DNA of 64,000 bases, from NCBI RefSeq assembly GCF_904067045.1, contig NZ_CAJFDC010000013.1:248001-312000 (forward strand), read 5' to 3'. Within the stretch, counting starts at the first letter, position 1, and each line of letters opens with the position of its first letter. A program made the translations under genes and the position numbers. The DNA comes from Pseudomonas sp. FEN. GTDB taxonomy: Bacteria; Pseudomonadota; Gammaproteobacteria; Pseudomonadales; Pseudomonadaceae. Under the pieces are notes generated by a model. It was not told where the DNA came from. It saw only the letters and a list, made by a program, of their open reading frames with translations, and searched no databases. Of this stretch, positions 63,903 to 64,000 are shown one piece after another.

Positions 63903-64000
63903 TCAAGGATAGCGCTGCTGCTTCTTCTCGTTGAAACGTTGTGTGTAGCAGGCTTTCAGGCTCGCTACACGAATCACGCCCAGGACCGGCGCCACACTCG
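63903..64000 (-). CDS. 3' end of an unidentified gene (runs off the window)
   Basis: On the minus strand a frame entering from the window edge encodes SVAPVLGVIRVASLKACYTQ then RFNEKKQQRYP and stops at 63903-63905. The residues look like a real protein tail, but only about 31 are visible and no family is recognised. It points toward hemB, so the two could be in the same orientation set. Confidence 0.4.
   Translation of the reverse strand, partial: SVAPVLGVIRVASLKACYTQRFNEKKQQRYP

Overview
The window is GC-rich chromosomal DNA with dense, short-spaced genes. Gene content points to the Pseudomonas fluorescens group or a close relative: SfnB-type sulfur genes, a Pha/Mrp antiporter with fused A-B subunits, a lexA2-imuA-imuB-dnaE2 mutagenesis operon, an NrtR-controlled NAD salvage cluster, and many short palindromic (REP/REPIN) repeats between genes. 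No rRNA, tRNA, CRISPR array, integrase or insertion sequence was recognised. The species call is inference from gene families; no search was run.

Layout. 1-3.4 kb: sulfur-acquisition flavin oxidoreductase (plus one cut by the edge), then an XRE-cupin regulator divergent from a DMT exporter. 3.8-9.9 kb: a six-gene Mrp Na+/H+ antiporter operon in which every gene overlaps the next. 9.9-10.5 kb: a small AT-richer toxin/immunity scrap: the C-terminal killing domain of a colicin E3-like rRNase without a start, an intact small gene behind it (probable immunity), and a truncated second copy of that gene. 10.5-16.6 kb: LysR/AbrB pair and a ferric-iron ABC importer with a candidate Fur box. 16.6-21.3 kb: HypX-like protein, small genes and a patatin. 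21.4-26.9 kb: two-component system divergent from an exported MsrB, DipZ, MsrA methionine-repair set. 27-31 kb: OpgD and a second two-component system. 31-39.5 kb: accessory genes, an orphan PhnN, two MFS transporters, a solute-binding protein and IlvE. 39.6-44.8 kb: diguanylate cyclase, Rrf2-controlled flavoprotein, FKBP, sirtuin, GST and a lipoprotein. 44.9-50.7 kb: the LexA2 mutasome operon, whose operator overlaps its own start region.

51.0-52.6 kb holds the strongest candidate for an undescribed system: an 85-residue protein that looks like an NHLP-clan RiPP precursor, followed by an HExxH enzyme of the type proposed to hydroxylate peptides, with an MFS exporter next. 54.2-59.5 kb is NAD and Nudix metabolism: pncA-pncB-nadE divergent from a nucleotidyltransferase, nrtR and a Nudix hydrolase, with one matching palindrome in front of each arm. 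60.6-61.2 kb encodes an exported protein built of thirteen 13-residue repeats, each (except the last) ending in a dibasic pair. The window closes with a DUF1615 lipoprotein, a cysteine-type (zinc) HemB and the 3' tail of one more gene.

Themes: redox and metal homeostasis (iron uptake, methionine repair, zinc-type HemB), stress mutagenesis, NAD recycling, and small accessory modules in AT-richer gaps (toxin remnant, RiPP-like pair, unknown gene near 32 kb).
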